From: Dawidia soli
GTDB taxonomy: Bacteria > Bacteroidota > Bacteroidia > Cytophagales > Cyclobacteriaceae
Assembly (NCBI RefSeq): GCF_018598185.1
Contig: NZ_JAHESC010000034.1
Location: 24,172 to 88,171, forward strand
DNA: 64,000 nucleotides
Direction of reading: 5' to 3'
Positions 53,016 to 61,300 of this stretch are shown here, piece by piece (position 1 is the first letter of the stretch; each line of letters opens with the position of its first letter). The notes under the pieces are model-generated. The model was not told the origin of the DNA, made no database searches, and worked only from the letters and a program-made list of their open reading frames with translations. A program made the translations under genes and the position numbers.

Positions 53016-54461
53016 TCAGCGGGTGACATCTTCCCGCCACAGCGGCAGGCTCATACAATGAAAACCACCGCGTGCGCGTGACAGCTCGGCGGAGGGCATG
53101 ACGATGAGCGTGTCGCGCAGCGCTTCGGTTTGAAGTGTGCCGGCTTCGAGGCCTGCCAGCAGCGCTTCGGCCGTGATCACGGAAAAGCCGGCGGCGCGAA
53201 ATGCCTCAGTGGTCTTGTCGTTGCGGTCGTAGCCTAACACCACACCTTCGCGCAAGGCCAGCACGTTACAGGAGTCCGTCCACTGCTCGCGCACGTCGTA
53301 GGGAAATTCGTTGTTACCGGAGTATATAAATACAGTCTTGTCGGGACTCTTCCATTCGTTTTCGCTGATGCTGATGAGCAGGTCTTCCAGGCTGTCGAAC
53401 GACACCGCATGCTCGGGGTCGTGCCGATGGAACTGGGTGATCCTGACCGGGTCGTCTTTCTTTTTGCTTTCGAGAATGCGTTCGATGGGGTCGGCGCTCT
53501 CTTTGCGGATGTTGGTGCGCGAGAAGTTGCCGAGCATGACCCACACATTGCGTTTCACTTGTGTGAAGACGGTATCGATGTGCATGTAGTCGCGCTTCTT
53601 CGGAATGCGAATGACCGTGATGGTGTCGACGATCTGCCGGGCAAAGAGCAGGTTGATGACCTGGTGCGCGGCCTCGACCGTGGTGCGTTCGCTGATGCCC
53701 AGCAGCAGATGCCGCGGCGTGATCATCATCACGTCGCCGCCTTCCAGCGTCACCTTCTTGTCGTCGGTGTCTTTGGGCATGAGGAAGTGGTAGGAGGTGT
53801 CTTCGATCTCCAGGATCTTGTCGCGGAACGTGGTGAACAGGGGATGGTTGAAGAAGATATACTTGGTCAGCAAGGCCTCGCGCGTGCGTGCTTTCTTGGC
53901 CGGCCGGTTTAACAGTATATGATCGTTGATGACCACGCCGATGTCGCGTGTAAAGATAAAATTCGGGATCGGGGGGAAGAGCATGCGTCCGTCTTTCAGG
54001 ATGCCGCTGATGAGCACTTTGGAAAGCTCACGCGGTTCCATGGCAAAGAGGTAATTCTGTGTTTCGTACGAACAGAACTCGATAGCGCATACCGAGGCGA
54101 CCAGCCGCAGGCGGATGCTCGTGTCGGCCAGGATGTCGGCCAGCAGCCATTGCAGCTCGATGACATTTTCGGAGCGGTGAAAGTTGTCGTCGCAGGGTTT
54201 ATAGAAAGCCCGGTCGTTGCGGGGATCGTCGATGGCGGCCAGTTTGCCTTTGATGCGCGCTGGGTCGAGAAAATAGAGCAGGATGCGCGTGTAGTAGTCG
54301 TATTCCTTGCGGCGTATGGTATCGAGGTGGACGATGTCTTCGAACAGCCAGTCCTGTGCTTTGGAGGGCACCACTTTGCCCAGGCTGCTGTCGGGGCTGT
54401 GCACCAACAGTCGGCGCAGGGTACCGATCTCGGACGTGACGCATAGGGTTTGGAGGCTCAT
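53016..54461 (-). CDS. Arginine deiminase family protein
   Basis: 481 residues, longer than the usual arginine deiminase (about 410). Motifs of the active family are kept: FTRDIGVVI (about 168-176), LEGGDVMM (about 236-243), HIDTVFT with catalytic His (about 300-306) and RGGFHCMSLP with nucleophile Cys (about 463-472). The extra length is mostly an N-terminal and mid insertion. The reaction is L-arginine to L-citrulline plus ammonia. The ATG at 54461 (MSLQTLC) is chosen because it starts the first conserved strand (LRRLLVHSP); the frame continues upstream into repetitive non-coding DNA. It is followed by the CtlX gene and forms a two-gene operon. Confidence 0.82.
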   Translation of the reverse strand: MSLQTLCVTSEIGTLRRLLVHSPDSSLGKVVPSKAQDWLFEDIVHLDTIRRKEYDYYTRILLYFLDPARIKGKLAAIDDPRNDRAFYKPCDDNFHRSENVIELQWLLADILADTSIRLRLVASVCAIEFCSYETQNYLFAMEPRELSKVLISGILKDGRMLFPPIPNFIFTRDIGVVINDHILLNRPAKKARTREALLTKYIFFNHPLFTTFRDKILEIEDTSYHFLMPKDTDDKKVTLEGGDVMMITPRHLLLGISERTTVEAAHQVINLLFARQIVDTITVIRIPKKRDYMHIDTVFTQVKRNVWVMLGNFSRTNIRKESADPIERILESKKKDDPVRITQFHRHDPEHAVSFDSLEDLLISISENEWKSPDKTVFIYSGNNEFPYDVREQWTDSCNVLALREGVVLGYDRNDKTTEAFRAAGFSVITAEALLAGLEAGTLQTEALRDTLIVMPSAELSRARGGFHCMSLPLWREDVTR

Positions 54462-54500
54462 AAACAACTTTCTATGAAGAAACGAAGAGGCCTTTAGAAA

Positions 54501-54725
54501 AGCAATGATCGGCCGATACCTAAAAATCGGGCTTTGGTTTGTGCGCGGCCACGGGGTTGGAGAGATGCGTCGGCGTTGCGTGCTGAAAGGCGGTCGGAGA
54601 CCGCATCCATACAAGGCACCGGTGACACGCCCCCGCTTCGCTGGGCGTTTAACACCGGCGCCAGATTCAGAGCAATTATTGGAAGGTAGGTATAAATCGG
54701 GTCTATTGTGTCCGGCCACGGTGCT
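54501..54725. repeat. Imperfect direct repeat, about 56 bases
   Basis: Two related copies, 54501-54557 and 54671-54725, share AGCAAT, a TAAATCGGG core and a CGGCCACGG end. Between them are the hairpin GCGGTCggaGACCGC (54590-54604) and CGCCCccgcttcgctGGGCG (about 54630-54650). The pair lies directly upstream of the arginine deiminase gene, so it may be a duplicated control region or the ends of a degraded small mobile element. Confidence 0.45.
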
Positions 54726-54730
54726 GTTCC

Positions 54731-54779
54731 GGCAGTTGCAAACTGCCTACAGTCCCGGCACCCCCGATAGCTATCGGGG
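54731..54779. repeat. Composite palindromic repeat, copy B
   Basis: GGCAGTTGCAAACTGCC (54731-54747) and CCCCGATAGCTATCGGGG (54762-54779) repeat the pair seen at 30447-30493, with the same order and orientation and the same 14-base spacing. Confidence 0.7.
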
Positions 54780-54918
54780 TTACGTACTTGCTCCGCCAGT
54801 TGGCGGATCGGTACCTTGCGCCAGATGCGTGGCTGTTGTCTGCGGGGCTCAAAAACAATTTGAAGGGCGGCCGGGGGGCGGAGACCCCCTCCGTTGGGTG
54901 CACGAACAGTGCTAGGCA

Positions 54919-54986
54919 CGAGTCGCCCTCCCTTCGGTCGGAAGACTCGCGCCAGATGCTAATGTATATAGGGGCTTCGCCCCTAT
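54919..54986. repeat. Intergenic hairpins
   Basis: CGAGTC...GACTCG (54919-54949) and a perfect ATAGGGGCttcGCCCCTAT (54968-54986). The phrase GAAGACTCGCGCCAGATG resembles 12468-12485 near the DUF1223 gene. The whole gap 54462-55070 contains only such repeats; I see no gene in it. Confidence 0.6.
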
Positions 54987-55070
54987 GATCCCAAACTTTA
55001 CTGTGCCGAATATCATAACACGAAATTATTAATCTGCTACTTGGATCAGTACCCTTGCGCCAGATAGCGT

Positions 55071-56036
55071 TTATTGCTTCACGATCTGCTCGCGCAAGAC
55101 TTCGGCATCCTGGTCGCGCAGTGATAGAAAGTACGTGCCGGCTGCGAGGTCGGCTGTTGGGATCAGGATCGTACCTTGTGTGTCCAGTGGAATGTTCTTG
55201 ATCGTTTGCCCGGTGCTGTTGAGCAGGCTCAGATGCCGGGTGGGTGAGGGTGCGGCGTGACTCTGTATTTGCAGGATGTCGTGAAAGGGGTTCGGGTATA
55301 CTTTCAAACTGGAGCGCGTGCCGCTGTCGGGTGTTGCGGGATTGAGGCTGCCTTCCTCCGCGGGCCTGGCGATCTTCAGGCTTTCTACGATGCGCGTTGT
55401 CCATGCTGTATACATTTTGCCGGAGGGGTGCAGGCCGTCGCTTGCTACGAGGTCGGTCTCGGACAGGCCGCGACGCGAGATGTCGGTGATGTCGATATAG
55501 GTGACACCCATGCGAATGGCGATCGCTTTGTTGGCGGCGTTGAACCGGTCGATGCCGAGGGTGATGGTGGGCTGTTTGTCTTTGCCGAAAGGCGTGTAGC
55601 CATAGTCGGGGATCGAAACGACAAATACATGCGCGCGCTGGCCGCCGGCCAGGGCGATGGCGGTGCTCAGCAGGCCTTCAAACTCGGGGGCGTAGGCTTC
55701 TACCGACTTGCCCTGGTAATAGTTGTTGACGCCGATCAGCAGGGAGACCAACGTATAGGTTGGCTTAAGGTGCGCCTGGTGGATGGCGTCCCGGAGGTTG
55801 TCGGTGCGCCAGCCGGTGGTGGCAATGATGGTGGGATCGGGGCAGGAGAGGCCTTTTTGGCGCAAGGCCGCGGCCAGTTGTACCGGCCACCGCTCGGTGG
55901 GCGCGACGCTCTCGCCAATGGTGTATGAATCGCCCAGGGCAAGGAATTTAACCGGATCGACGACGTTCAGTTTCTGTGCCATACTGTCATTCACGGATGC
56001 TAACAGTAATATCAGGATAAGTTTCCGCATACTCAA
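55071..56036 (-). CDS. Exported SGNH/GDSL hydrolase with T9SS type A signal
   Basis: 321 residues. Signal peptide (MSMRKLILILLLASVNDSMAQ), SGNH hydrolase domain (about 25-220) with FLALGDSYTIG (Ser37), LLIGVNNYYQG and ASDGLHPSGKMY (Asp and His of the triad), and a type A T9SS C-terminal domain (about 240-321; KVYPNPFHDILQIQS, LSLLNSTGQTIKN, LAAGTYFLSL). The T9SS tail means it is exposed or released outside the cell, in contrast to the periplasmic TesA-like enzyme at 7082. Likely an acetyl or acyl esterase acting on glycans or lipids; substrate unknown. MRKL at 56030 is an alternative start. Confidence 0.85.
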   Translation of the reverse strand: MSMRKLILILLLASVNDSMAQKLNVVDPVKFLALGDSYTIGESVAPTERWPVQLAAALRQKGLSCPDPTIIATTGWRTDNLRDAIHQAHLKPTYTLVSLLIGVNNYYQGKSVEAYAPEFEGLLSTAIALAGGQRAHVFVVSIPDYGYTPFGKDKQPTITLGIDRFNAANKAIAIRMGVTYIDITDISRRGLSETDLVASDGLHPSGKMYTAWTTRIVESLKIARPAEEGSLNPATPDSGTRSSLKVYPNPFHDILQIQSHAAPSPTRHLSLLNSTGQTIKNIPLDTQGTILIPTADLAAGTYFLSLRDQDAEVLREQIVKQ

Positions 56037-56059
56037 GGAGAAGATGGATTAACCGATAT

Positions 56060-56099
56060 ACGATAAAAAGAAAAAGGATGGTTCCGGGACCATCCTTTT
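56060..56099 (-). terminator. Rho-independent terminator after the MFS gene
   Basis: AAAAGGATGGT (56072-56082) and ACCATCCTTTT (56089-56099) form a perfect 11-base stem; on the minus strand it is followed by a T-rich run. It ends the MFS transporter transcript. Confidence 0.85.
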
Positions 56100-56154
56100 C
56101 TTGTACATGAGGTGTTTGTTGTTAACGTCCGTCTTCCGACCGCCTTGGGCCATG

Positions 56155-57396
56155 TCAGGCCACCACGGCCTTCTTACGGCCGCGCATATAGAATACCAGG
56201 CCGGCAAAAGCCACGGTAAGAATGATCGGGATAACAAGTGTTACATTGATGATTTCAGGGCCGGCAGCTTTGCGTGCTTCGGCCAGCAGGTTGGCGGCTT
56301 CGGCTTCGGAGATGCCCGCGGGGATCTTGCTTTTTACCAGGTTGTCGTAGTAGCCACCCATGAAGATGAGGTACAGCGACACGGCAAACATGCCGGCACC
56401 ACCCATGAAGTTCAGGCCTACTGCACCGGTGCGGGGCAGGTTCTCGGCTACAAAACCGATCATTGTAGGCCAGAAGTAACATACGCCCATGCCGAAGGCG
56501 AGCGCGCCCACAAAGATCATATTACCGGAGGTATGGCCCAGCAGGTAGAGACCTACGACCGAAAGCGCTGCGGAGATCAGCAGCACGCCTTGCGGTGAGA
56601 ACCGGTGTACGACGGGTTCGGCCAGGCCGCGGCCCAGCACCATGATGCCGGTGGTCAGCGTCAGTACCAGCAGGGCGTTGTCGGTCACGCTGCGCAACAG
56701 GACGTCGATCCACTGGCCGGTGAACAACTCGGTGATGGCCGTGCCGAACATACAGATGATCATGAAGATGAAGAGCGGGCTGAGCAGGGCTTTATACATA
56801 TCGCCGGTGGAAACCCCCGCGGCCACACGTTCCGTTACCGGGAAGGTGAGGCGTGAGAAGAAGTAGCCATACAGCAAGGTCGGGATGATCATCGTGGCGA
56901 CCTGTACCTGCCAGCCGAGGCCGATCTTGTTAAAGAAGAACACGATGAGCGTACCGATAAAAATGCCGCCGGGGAACCACAGGTGGAAGTGGTTGAGCTT
57001 GGTGGTTTTGTTGTCGGGATAGATCGTTGCCACGAGCGGGTTACACGCCGCTTCCACGGTGCCGTTGGCAATGCCGATCAGCAGGGTGGACAGGAACAAC
57101 GACCAGTAGCCCGAGGCAAAGATCGTAAAGATGATGCCCGCCAGGTGGAACAGGAAGGCGATGAGCAGCAGGCGTTTCATGCCGATGATATCGACCACCA
57201 TGCCGCCGATGATCACCGCCAGCGGAAAGCCCCAGAAGGCCGTGGCCGTGATGACACCCAACTCAGAGGCTGTCAGTTGAAAAGTGGTACCGAGCTCGTT
57301 CAGAATGCCGGCGCGGATGCCGAACGATAGAGAAGTGACAAGCAGCGCCAGGCAGCTGGCCCAGAACAGGCGTGAGCGGTCAATGGTTTGTTCCAT
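56155..57396 (-). CDS. MFS sugar transporter
   Basis: 413 residues with about 12 hydrophobic helices. MFS signatures include GGMVVDIIGMKRLL after the second helix, and NHFHLWFPGGIFIG in the middle of the first half. It lacks the PESPR motif of the XylE/GLUT-like sugar porters, so it belongs to another branch, close to FucP-like or general sugar permeases. Its own upstream region carries a 21-base palindrome (57491-57511) like the one in front of xylB, so it is probably the pentose importer of this locus. It is followed by a strong terminator. Confidence 0.82.
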   Translation of the reverse strand: MEQTIDRSRLFWASCLALLVTSLSFGIRAGILNELGTTFQLTASELGVITATAFWGFPLAVIIGGMVVDIIGMKRLLLIAFLFHLAGIIFTIFASGYWSLFLSTLLIGIANGTVEAACNPLVATIYPDNKTTKLNHFHLWFPGGIFIGTLIVFFFNKIGLGWQVQVATMIIPTLLYGYFFSRLTFPVTERVAAGVSTGDMYKALLSPLFIFMIICMFGTAITELFTGQWIDVLLRSVTDNALLVLTLTTGIMVLGRGLAEPVVHRFSPQGVLLISAALSVVGLYLLGHTSGNMIFVGALAFGMGVCYFWPTMIGFVAENLPRTGAVGLNFMGGAGMFAVSLYLIFMGGYYDNLVKSKIPAGISEAEAANLLAEARKAAGPEIINVTLVIPIILTVAFAGLVFYMRGRKKAVVA

Positions 57397-57490
57397 AAGG
57401 ATAGTATATTCGATTTAGGTTTAGCGCCCGGAATATGGATGTAATTTTGTTGCTTTCCAACGATTGCAAGATACAATAATTCCGATAGGG

Positions 57491-57511
57491 TTATGGTCGT
57501 TTAGACTATTA
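57491..57511. promoter_or_regulatory. 21-base operator candidate upstream of the MFS gene
   Basis: TTATGGTCgtttaGACTATTA has 8-base half-sites around five bases. It shares the form TTRTRGTC-N5-KACTATWA with 58283-58303. It is 95 bases upstream of the MFS start and just after the end of the Nudix-type regulator gene, its likely binder. Confidence 0.55.
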
Positions 57512-57540
57512 TAATAGGCCGCACGTGCTGCCGCGGCTTG

Positions 57541-58239
57541 CTAGAGCTCGAATGTAAAGCCCTTTTCGCTGAGTTTGTCGTAGGTCTTTTTGTCGAACCG
57601 GTAGAGGCTGGCGGCGCGGTGCGACACATCGGTTTGCTTTTCTTTACAGGGTAGTAGCAGGTTCATTTTCATGAGCTTACGCCGGAAGTTGGGTTTGTCG
57701 AGCTTCTGTCCCAGCAGGGCTTCATAGAGCTCCTGCAACTGCAGCAGCGTGAACTTCCGCGGCAGCAGGTTAAAGCCGATGGGCTCGTGGCGCACCTTGT
57801 GCTTGAGGTGCCGCAGGCCGGCTTCCAAGATATCGCTGTGATCGTAGGGCAGCGTGGGCACGTCGCCCAGCTTGAACCATTTTACATCGGATGCCGTGAA
57901 GCCAGCGCCCAGCGTGTAGGCCTCGGGCTTGACCAGCGCATAGTAGGCAATGGTGATGACGCGCTTGGTAGGGTAGCGGTGCACATCGCCGAAGGCCCGG
58001 AGCTGTTCCAGGTAGATCCTGGATACGCCGGTAAGGTCGTGCAGGATGCGGGCCGCGGCGTCGTCTGCGCCTTCGTTATATTTGATCCAGCCTCCGGGCA
58101 GCGCCCACTTGCCTTTGCTGATCCCTTCGCCGTGCTGTACGAGCAATATGTCAAGCTCGTTCTTCTGGAAACCGAAGATGAGACAGTCGATGGAGAGGGC
58201 ATCAATAATGGCATCGGGTGCGTCGTGGGTCATGGGCAT
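57541..58239 (-). CDS. Nudix-related transcriptional regulator (NrtR/AraR-like)
   Basis: 232 residues. Nudix fold (about 10-140) with box GGWIKYNEGADDAAARILHDLTGV: the spacing of Gx5Ex7R is intact (Gly50, Glu56, Arg64) but the catalytic glutamates of REUxEExGU are Ile65, Asp68 and Leu69, so hydrolase activity is unlikely. The C-terminal part (about 150-232; FTLLQLQELYEALLG, NFRRKLMKM, YRFDKKTYDKL) is the winged helix of NrtR-type regulators. Bacteroides AraR shows this fold can sense a pentose. It is divergent from xylB, so it should sense xylose or a derivative. The ATG at 58239 is chosen; ATG 58233 is nearly equal. Confidence 0.88.
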   Translation of the reverse strand: MPMTHDAPDAIIDALSIDCLIFGFQKNELDILLVQHGEGISKGKWALPGGWIKYNEGADDAAARILHDLTGVSRIYLEQLRAFGDVHRYPTKRVITIAYYALVKPEAYTLGAGFTASDVKWFKLGDVPTLPYDHSDILEAGLRHLKHKVRHEPIGFNLLPRKFTLLQLQELYEALLGQKLDKPNFRRKLMKMNLLLPCKEKQTDVSHRAASLYRFDKKTYDKLSEKGFTFEL

Positions 58240-58282
58240 AGAAGTGCTGTGGAGGCCAAGATAGAAAATAATTCCGGACACC

Positions 58283-58303
58283 TTGTAGTCAAATGTACTA
58301 TAA
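58283..58303. promoter_or_regulatory. 21-base operator candidate in front of xylB
   Basis: TTGTAGTCaaatgTACTATAA has 8-base half-sites around five bases, the same design as 57491-57511. It lies between the divergent regulator and xylB, and a -7-like TATCTTTA (58308-58315) follows it directly, so binding here could block that promoter. Confidence 0.6.
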
Positions 58304-58348
58304 GTTATATCTTTACCCACATCATCAACCGATTGAACCATTGTTACT

Positions 58349-59848
58349 ATGAAGAAATACCTGCTGGGGTATGATGTCGGCAGCTCTTCGGTGAAGGCCT
58401 CCCTGGTCGATGCCGAGACGGGGCTGACCGTGGGGTCCGCCCATTCGCCTGCCGAAGAAATGGGGATGCTGGCCGTTCAGCCTGGCTGGGCCGAGCAAGA
58501 TCCGGCCACCTGGTGGGAACACGCCGTGAAGGCCCTGCAAGGTGCCCTGAAGCAGTCGGGTGTCAACCCGGCAGCCATTGCGGCCATCGGCATTTCGTAT
58601 CAAATGCACGGGCTGGTCTGTGTAGACAAGAACCAGAACGTTCTGCGCCCCTCGATCATCTGGTGTGACAGCCGGGCCGTGGAGATCGGCCGAGACGCCG
58701 TGGATAACATGGGCGAGAAATACGCCTTGCAGCATCTGCTCAACTATCCGGGAAACTTCACGGCTTCCAAATTGCGGTGGGTGAAGATCTACGAGCCGGC
58801 CGTATTCGACCGCATTGACAAGGTCATGCTGCCGGGCGATTACCTGGCCATGAAACTCACGGGCGACATCGTGACGACTGCCTCTGGCCTGTCGGAGGGC
58901 ATGTTCTGGGATTACCAGGACGAAGCTCCTTCCAAGCGCTTGCTGGACCAATACGGCATCCCCGCCGGCATGCTGGCCCGCCAGGAACCGACCTTCTCGA
59001 TCCAGGGAAAGGTGCGCCAGGCGATTGCCGATCAGCTTGGGTTGACGGCGGGCATTCCCGTGAGCTACCGGGCGGGCGATCAGCCGAACAACGCCTTCTC
59101 GCTCAACGTGCTGAACCCCGGCGAGACGGCGGCCACGGCGGGTACTTCGGGTGTGATCTATAGCGTTACCGACAAGAATGCATACGACACGCGCTCGCGG
59201 GTCAATACCTTCATCCACGTGAACGATAAACACCCGGCCAAGCGCAACGGCGTGTTGCTCTGCATCAACGGTACGGGCATTCTGAACAGCTGGCTGCGCA
59301 AGATGGCCCGGGGCGAAGGCGACCTGTATGGCTACGACCGCATCAACAGCATTGCCGCCGGCGCCCCCATTGGCGCGGAGGGCCTGACCGTATTGCCGTT
59401 CGGCAATGGCGCAGAGCGTGTGCTGGAGGACAAGAACATCAACAGCTCCTTCTTCGGCCTGGACTTTAACCGCCACGGCCAGGCGCACCTCTTCCGCGCG
59501 GCGCAGGAGGGGATCGTGTTTGCGTTGAAGTATGGCTTTGACGTCTTACAGGAGATGGGGCTCAAGACCCAGGTGATCCGTGCGGGCAATGCCAACATGT
59601 TTCTCAGTCCGCTGTTCCGCGAAGCATTCGTTAATACCATCGGTGCCCGGTTGGAACTATATGATACAGACGGTTCCAAAGGCGCCGCGCTGGGAGCCGG
59701 CGTGGGCGCGGGGATCTATGGCGCGTTTGAAGAAGCTTTCCGCGGGCTGAAGCTGATCCGCTCGGAAGACCCCGAGGCCGGCAAGGCCGCCGCATATGCG
59801 GCGGCGTACGACCGCTGGCTTCAACAGGTACAGAAACAAATCAATTAA
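58349..59848 (+). CDS. xylB: Xylulokinase
   Basis: 499 residues of the FGGY carbohydrate kinase family. Phosphate motif GYDVGSSSVKASLVDA (8-23), MHGLVCVD and WCDSR in the first domain, TAGTSGVIYS and GAALGAGVGAGIYG in the second, and GNANMFLSPLFREAFVNTIG near the C-terminus; all expected for xylulokinase. It phosphorylates D-xylulose to xylulose-5-phosphate. It is nine bases upstream of xylA, in the usual xylBA pair, and divergent from the Nudix-type regulator with a shared operator candidate. Confidence 0.94.
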   Translation: MKKYLLGYDVGSSSVKASLVDAETGLTVGSAHSPAEEMGMLAVQPGWAEQDPATWWEHAVKALQGALKQSGVNPAAIAAIGISYQMHGLVCVDKNQNVLRPSIIWCDSRAVEIGRDAVDNMGEKYALQHLLNYPGNFTASKLRWVKIYEPAVFDRIDKVMLPGDYLAMKLTGDIVTTASGLSEGMFWDYQDEAPSKRLLDQYGIPAGMLARQEPTFSIQGKVRQAIADQLGLTAGIPVSYRAGDQPNNAFSLNVLNPGETAATAGTSGVIYSVTDKNAYDTRSRVNTFIHVNDKHPAKRNGVLLCINGTGILNSWLRKMARGEGDLYGYDRINSIAAGAPIGAEGLTVLPFGNGAERVLEDKNINSSFFGLDFNRHGQAHLFRAAQEGIVFALKYGFDVLQEMGLKTQVIRAGNANMFLSPLFREAFVNTIGARLELYDTDGSKGAALGAGVGAGIYGAFEEAFRGLKLIRSEDPEAGKAAAYAAAYDRWLQQVQKQIN

Positions 59849-59857
59849 GGCTATACT

Positions 59858-61186
59858 ATGAAACTTTCACTGGGAGACAAAGAGTACTTTAAAGGCGTAG
59901 GCCAGATCAAGTACGAAGGCAAGGAATCCGACAACCCGCTGGCGTTCAAATTCTATGATGCCAAGCGCAAGATCGGCAAGAAGACGATGGAAGAGCACTT
60001 CCGCTTCGCCATTGCCTATTGGCACACCTTCTGCGGCACCGGCGGCGATCCGTTCGGCCCCGGCACCAAGAACTTTCCCTGGAACCAGCGCGAAGACGCT
60101 GTGGAGCGTGCTTTCGACAAGATGGATGCCGCGTTTGAATTCATCACCAAGATCGGCGTGCCCTTCTATTGCTTCCACGATTACGACCTGGTAGACGAAG
60201 CGTCTACGCTGAAAGAATCGGAAGGCCGCCTGGCCAAGGTGGTGGAGTATGCCAAGAAGAAACAAAAGGCTTCGGGCGTAAAGCTGTTGTGGGGCACGGC
60301 CAACCTGTTCTCACACCCGCGCTATATGAACGGCGCGGCGACCAACCCTGACTTCAACGTGGTGGCGTATGCCGGTGCTCAGGTAAAGAACGCACTCGAC
60401 GCGACGATCGAGCTCGGCGGCACAAACTACGTATTCTGGGGCGGCCGCGAAGGTTATATGTCGCTGCTGAACACCGACATGAAACGCGAGCAGGAGCACA
60501 TGGCGCGCTTCCTGCATGCGGCCAAAGATTACGCCCGTGCGCAAGGCTTTAAGGGCACGTTCCTGATCGAGCCCAAGCCCATGGAGCCGTCGAAGCACCA
60601 GTACGACTTCGATGCGGCGACGTGTATCGCCTTCCTGCGCGAGTTCGACCTGATGGACGACTTCAAGCTGAACATCGAAGTGAACCACGCCACCCTGGCG
60701 CAACATACGTTCGACCACGAGCTGCAGGTAGCGGCCAATGCCGGCGTGCTCGGCAGCATCGACGCCAACCGCGGCGACTACCAGAACGGCTGGGATACCG
60801 ACCAGTTCCCCAACAACCTGTTTGAGCTGACCGAAGCGATGCTGGTGATCCTGCAGGCGGGCGGCTTTAAGAACGGCGGTGTGAACTTTGACGCCAAGAC
60901 ACGTCGCAATTCGACCGACCTGGTGGACATCTTCCACGCCCACATCGGCGGTATGGACTCGTTCGCCCGCGCCCTGTTGACGGCACAGGCCATCCTCGAC
61001 GATGGTACCTACCTGAAACTGCGCAAAGAACGCTACGCGTCGTTCGACAGTGGCAAAGGCAAACAGTTCGAGCAAGGTAAAGTGACCCTGGAAGAGCTGC
61101 GCACGCTGGCCCATAAGACCGGCGAACCGCAACAGATCAGCGGCAAGCAGGAGTACTACGAGAATTTGTTAAGCAAGTTCGTTTAG
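59858..61186 (+). CDS. xylA: Xylose isomerase
   Basis: 442 residues, the length of class II xylose isomerases. Active-site features are all present: [10 protein letters not shown] with catalytic His, [60 protein letters not shown] and the metal ligands in [15 protein letters not shown]. It interconverts D-xylose and D-xylulose, feeding xylB. ATG at 59858 is nine bases after xylB; preceding bases GGCTATACT are typical of starts in this genome. A strong terminator closes the operon. Confidence 0.96.
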   Translation: MKLSLGDKEYFKGVGQIKYEGKESDNPLAFKFYDAKRKIGKKTMEEHFRFAIAYWHTFCGTGGDPFGPGTKNFPWNQREDAVERAFDKMDAAFEFITKIGVPFYCFHDYDLVDEASTLKESEGRLAKVVEYAKKKQKASGVKLLWGTANLFSHPRYMNGAATNPDFNVVAYAGAQVKNALDATIELGGTNYVFWGGREGYMSLLNTDMKREQEHMARFLHAAKDYARAQGFKGTFLIEPKPMEPSKHQYDFDAATCIAFLREFDLMDDFKLNIEVNHATLAQHTFDHELQVAANAGVLGSIDANRGDYQNGWDTDQFPNNLFELTEAMLVILQAGGFKNGGVNFDAKTRRNSTDLVDIFHAHIGGMDSFARALLTAQAILDDGTYLKLRKERYASFDSGKGKQFEQGKVTLEELRTLAHKTGEPQQISGKQEYYENLLSKFV

Positions 61187-61197
61187 TCATACACACG

Positions 61198-61240
61198 AAG
61201 GCCGTTCGACACCCTACCCGGTCGAACGGTCTTTGTTTTG
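61198..61240 (+). terminator. Rho-independent terminator after xylBA
   Basis: AAGGCCGTTCGAC (61198-61210) and GTCGAACGGTCTT (61221-61233) form a 13-base stem with one G-U pair, followed by TGTTTTGG. Confidence 0.88.
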
Positions 61241-61274
61241 GTTTGCCTCGCATGGGTGATTGCCACCCGTTCGT

Positions 61275-61282
61275 TACCTTTG
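61275..61282 (+). promoter_or_regulatory. Candidate -7 element of a small exported protein gene
   Basis: TACCTTTG matches TAnnTTTG exactly and lies 19 bases before the ATG at 61301. No -33 match at the normal distance was found. Confidence 0.35.
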
Positions 61283-61300
61283 GGGAAACTTAACACCCCC

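Noticed and set aside
54494..54919. Open frames on both strands in the arginine deiminase upstream region
   Set aside because: They run through direct repeats and hairpins; similar peptide text on both copies comes from the DNA repeat.
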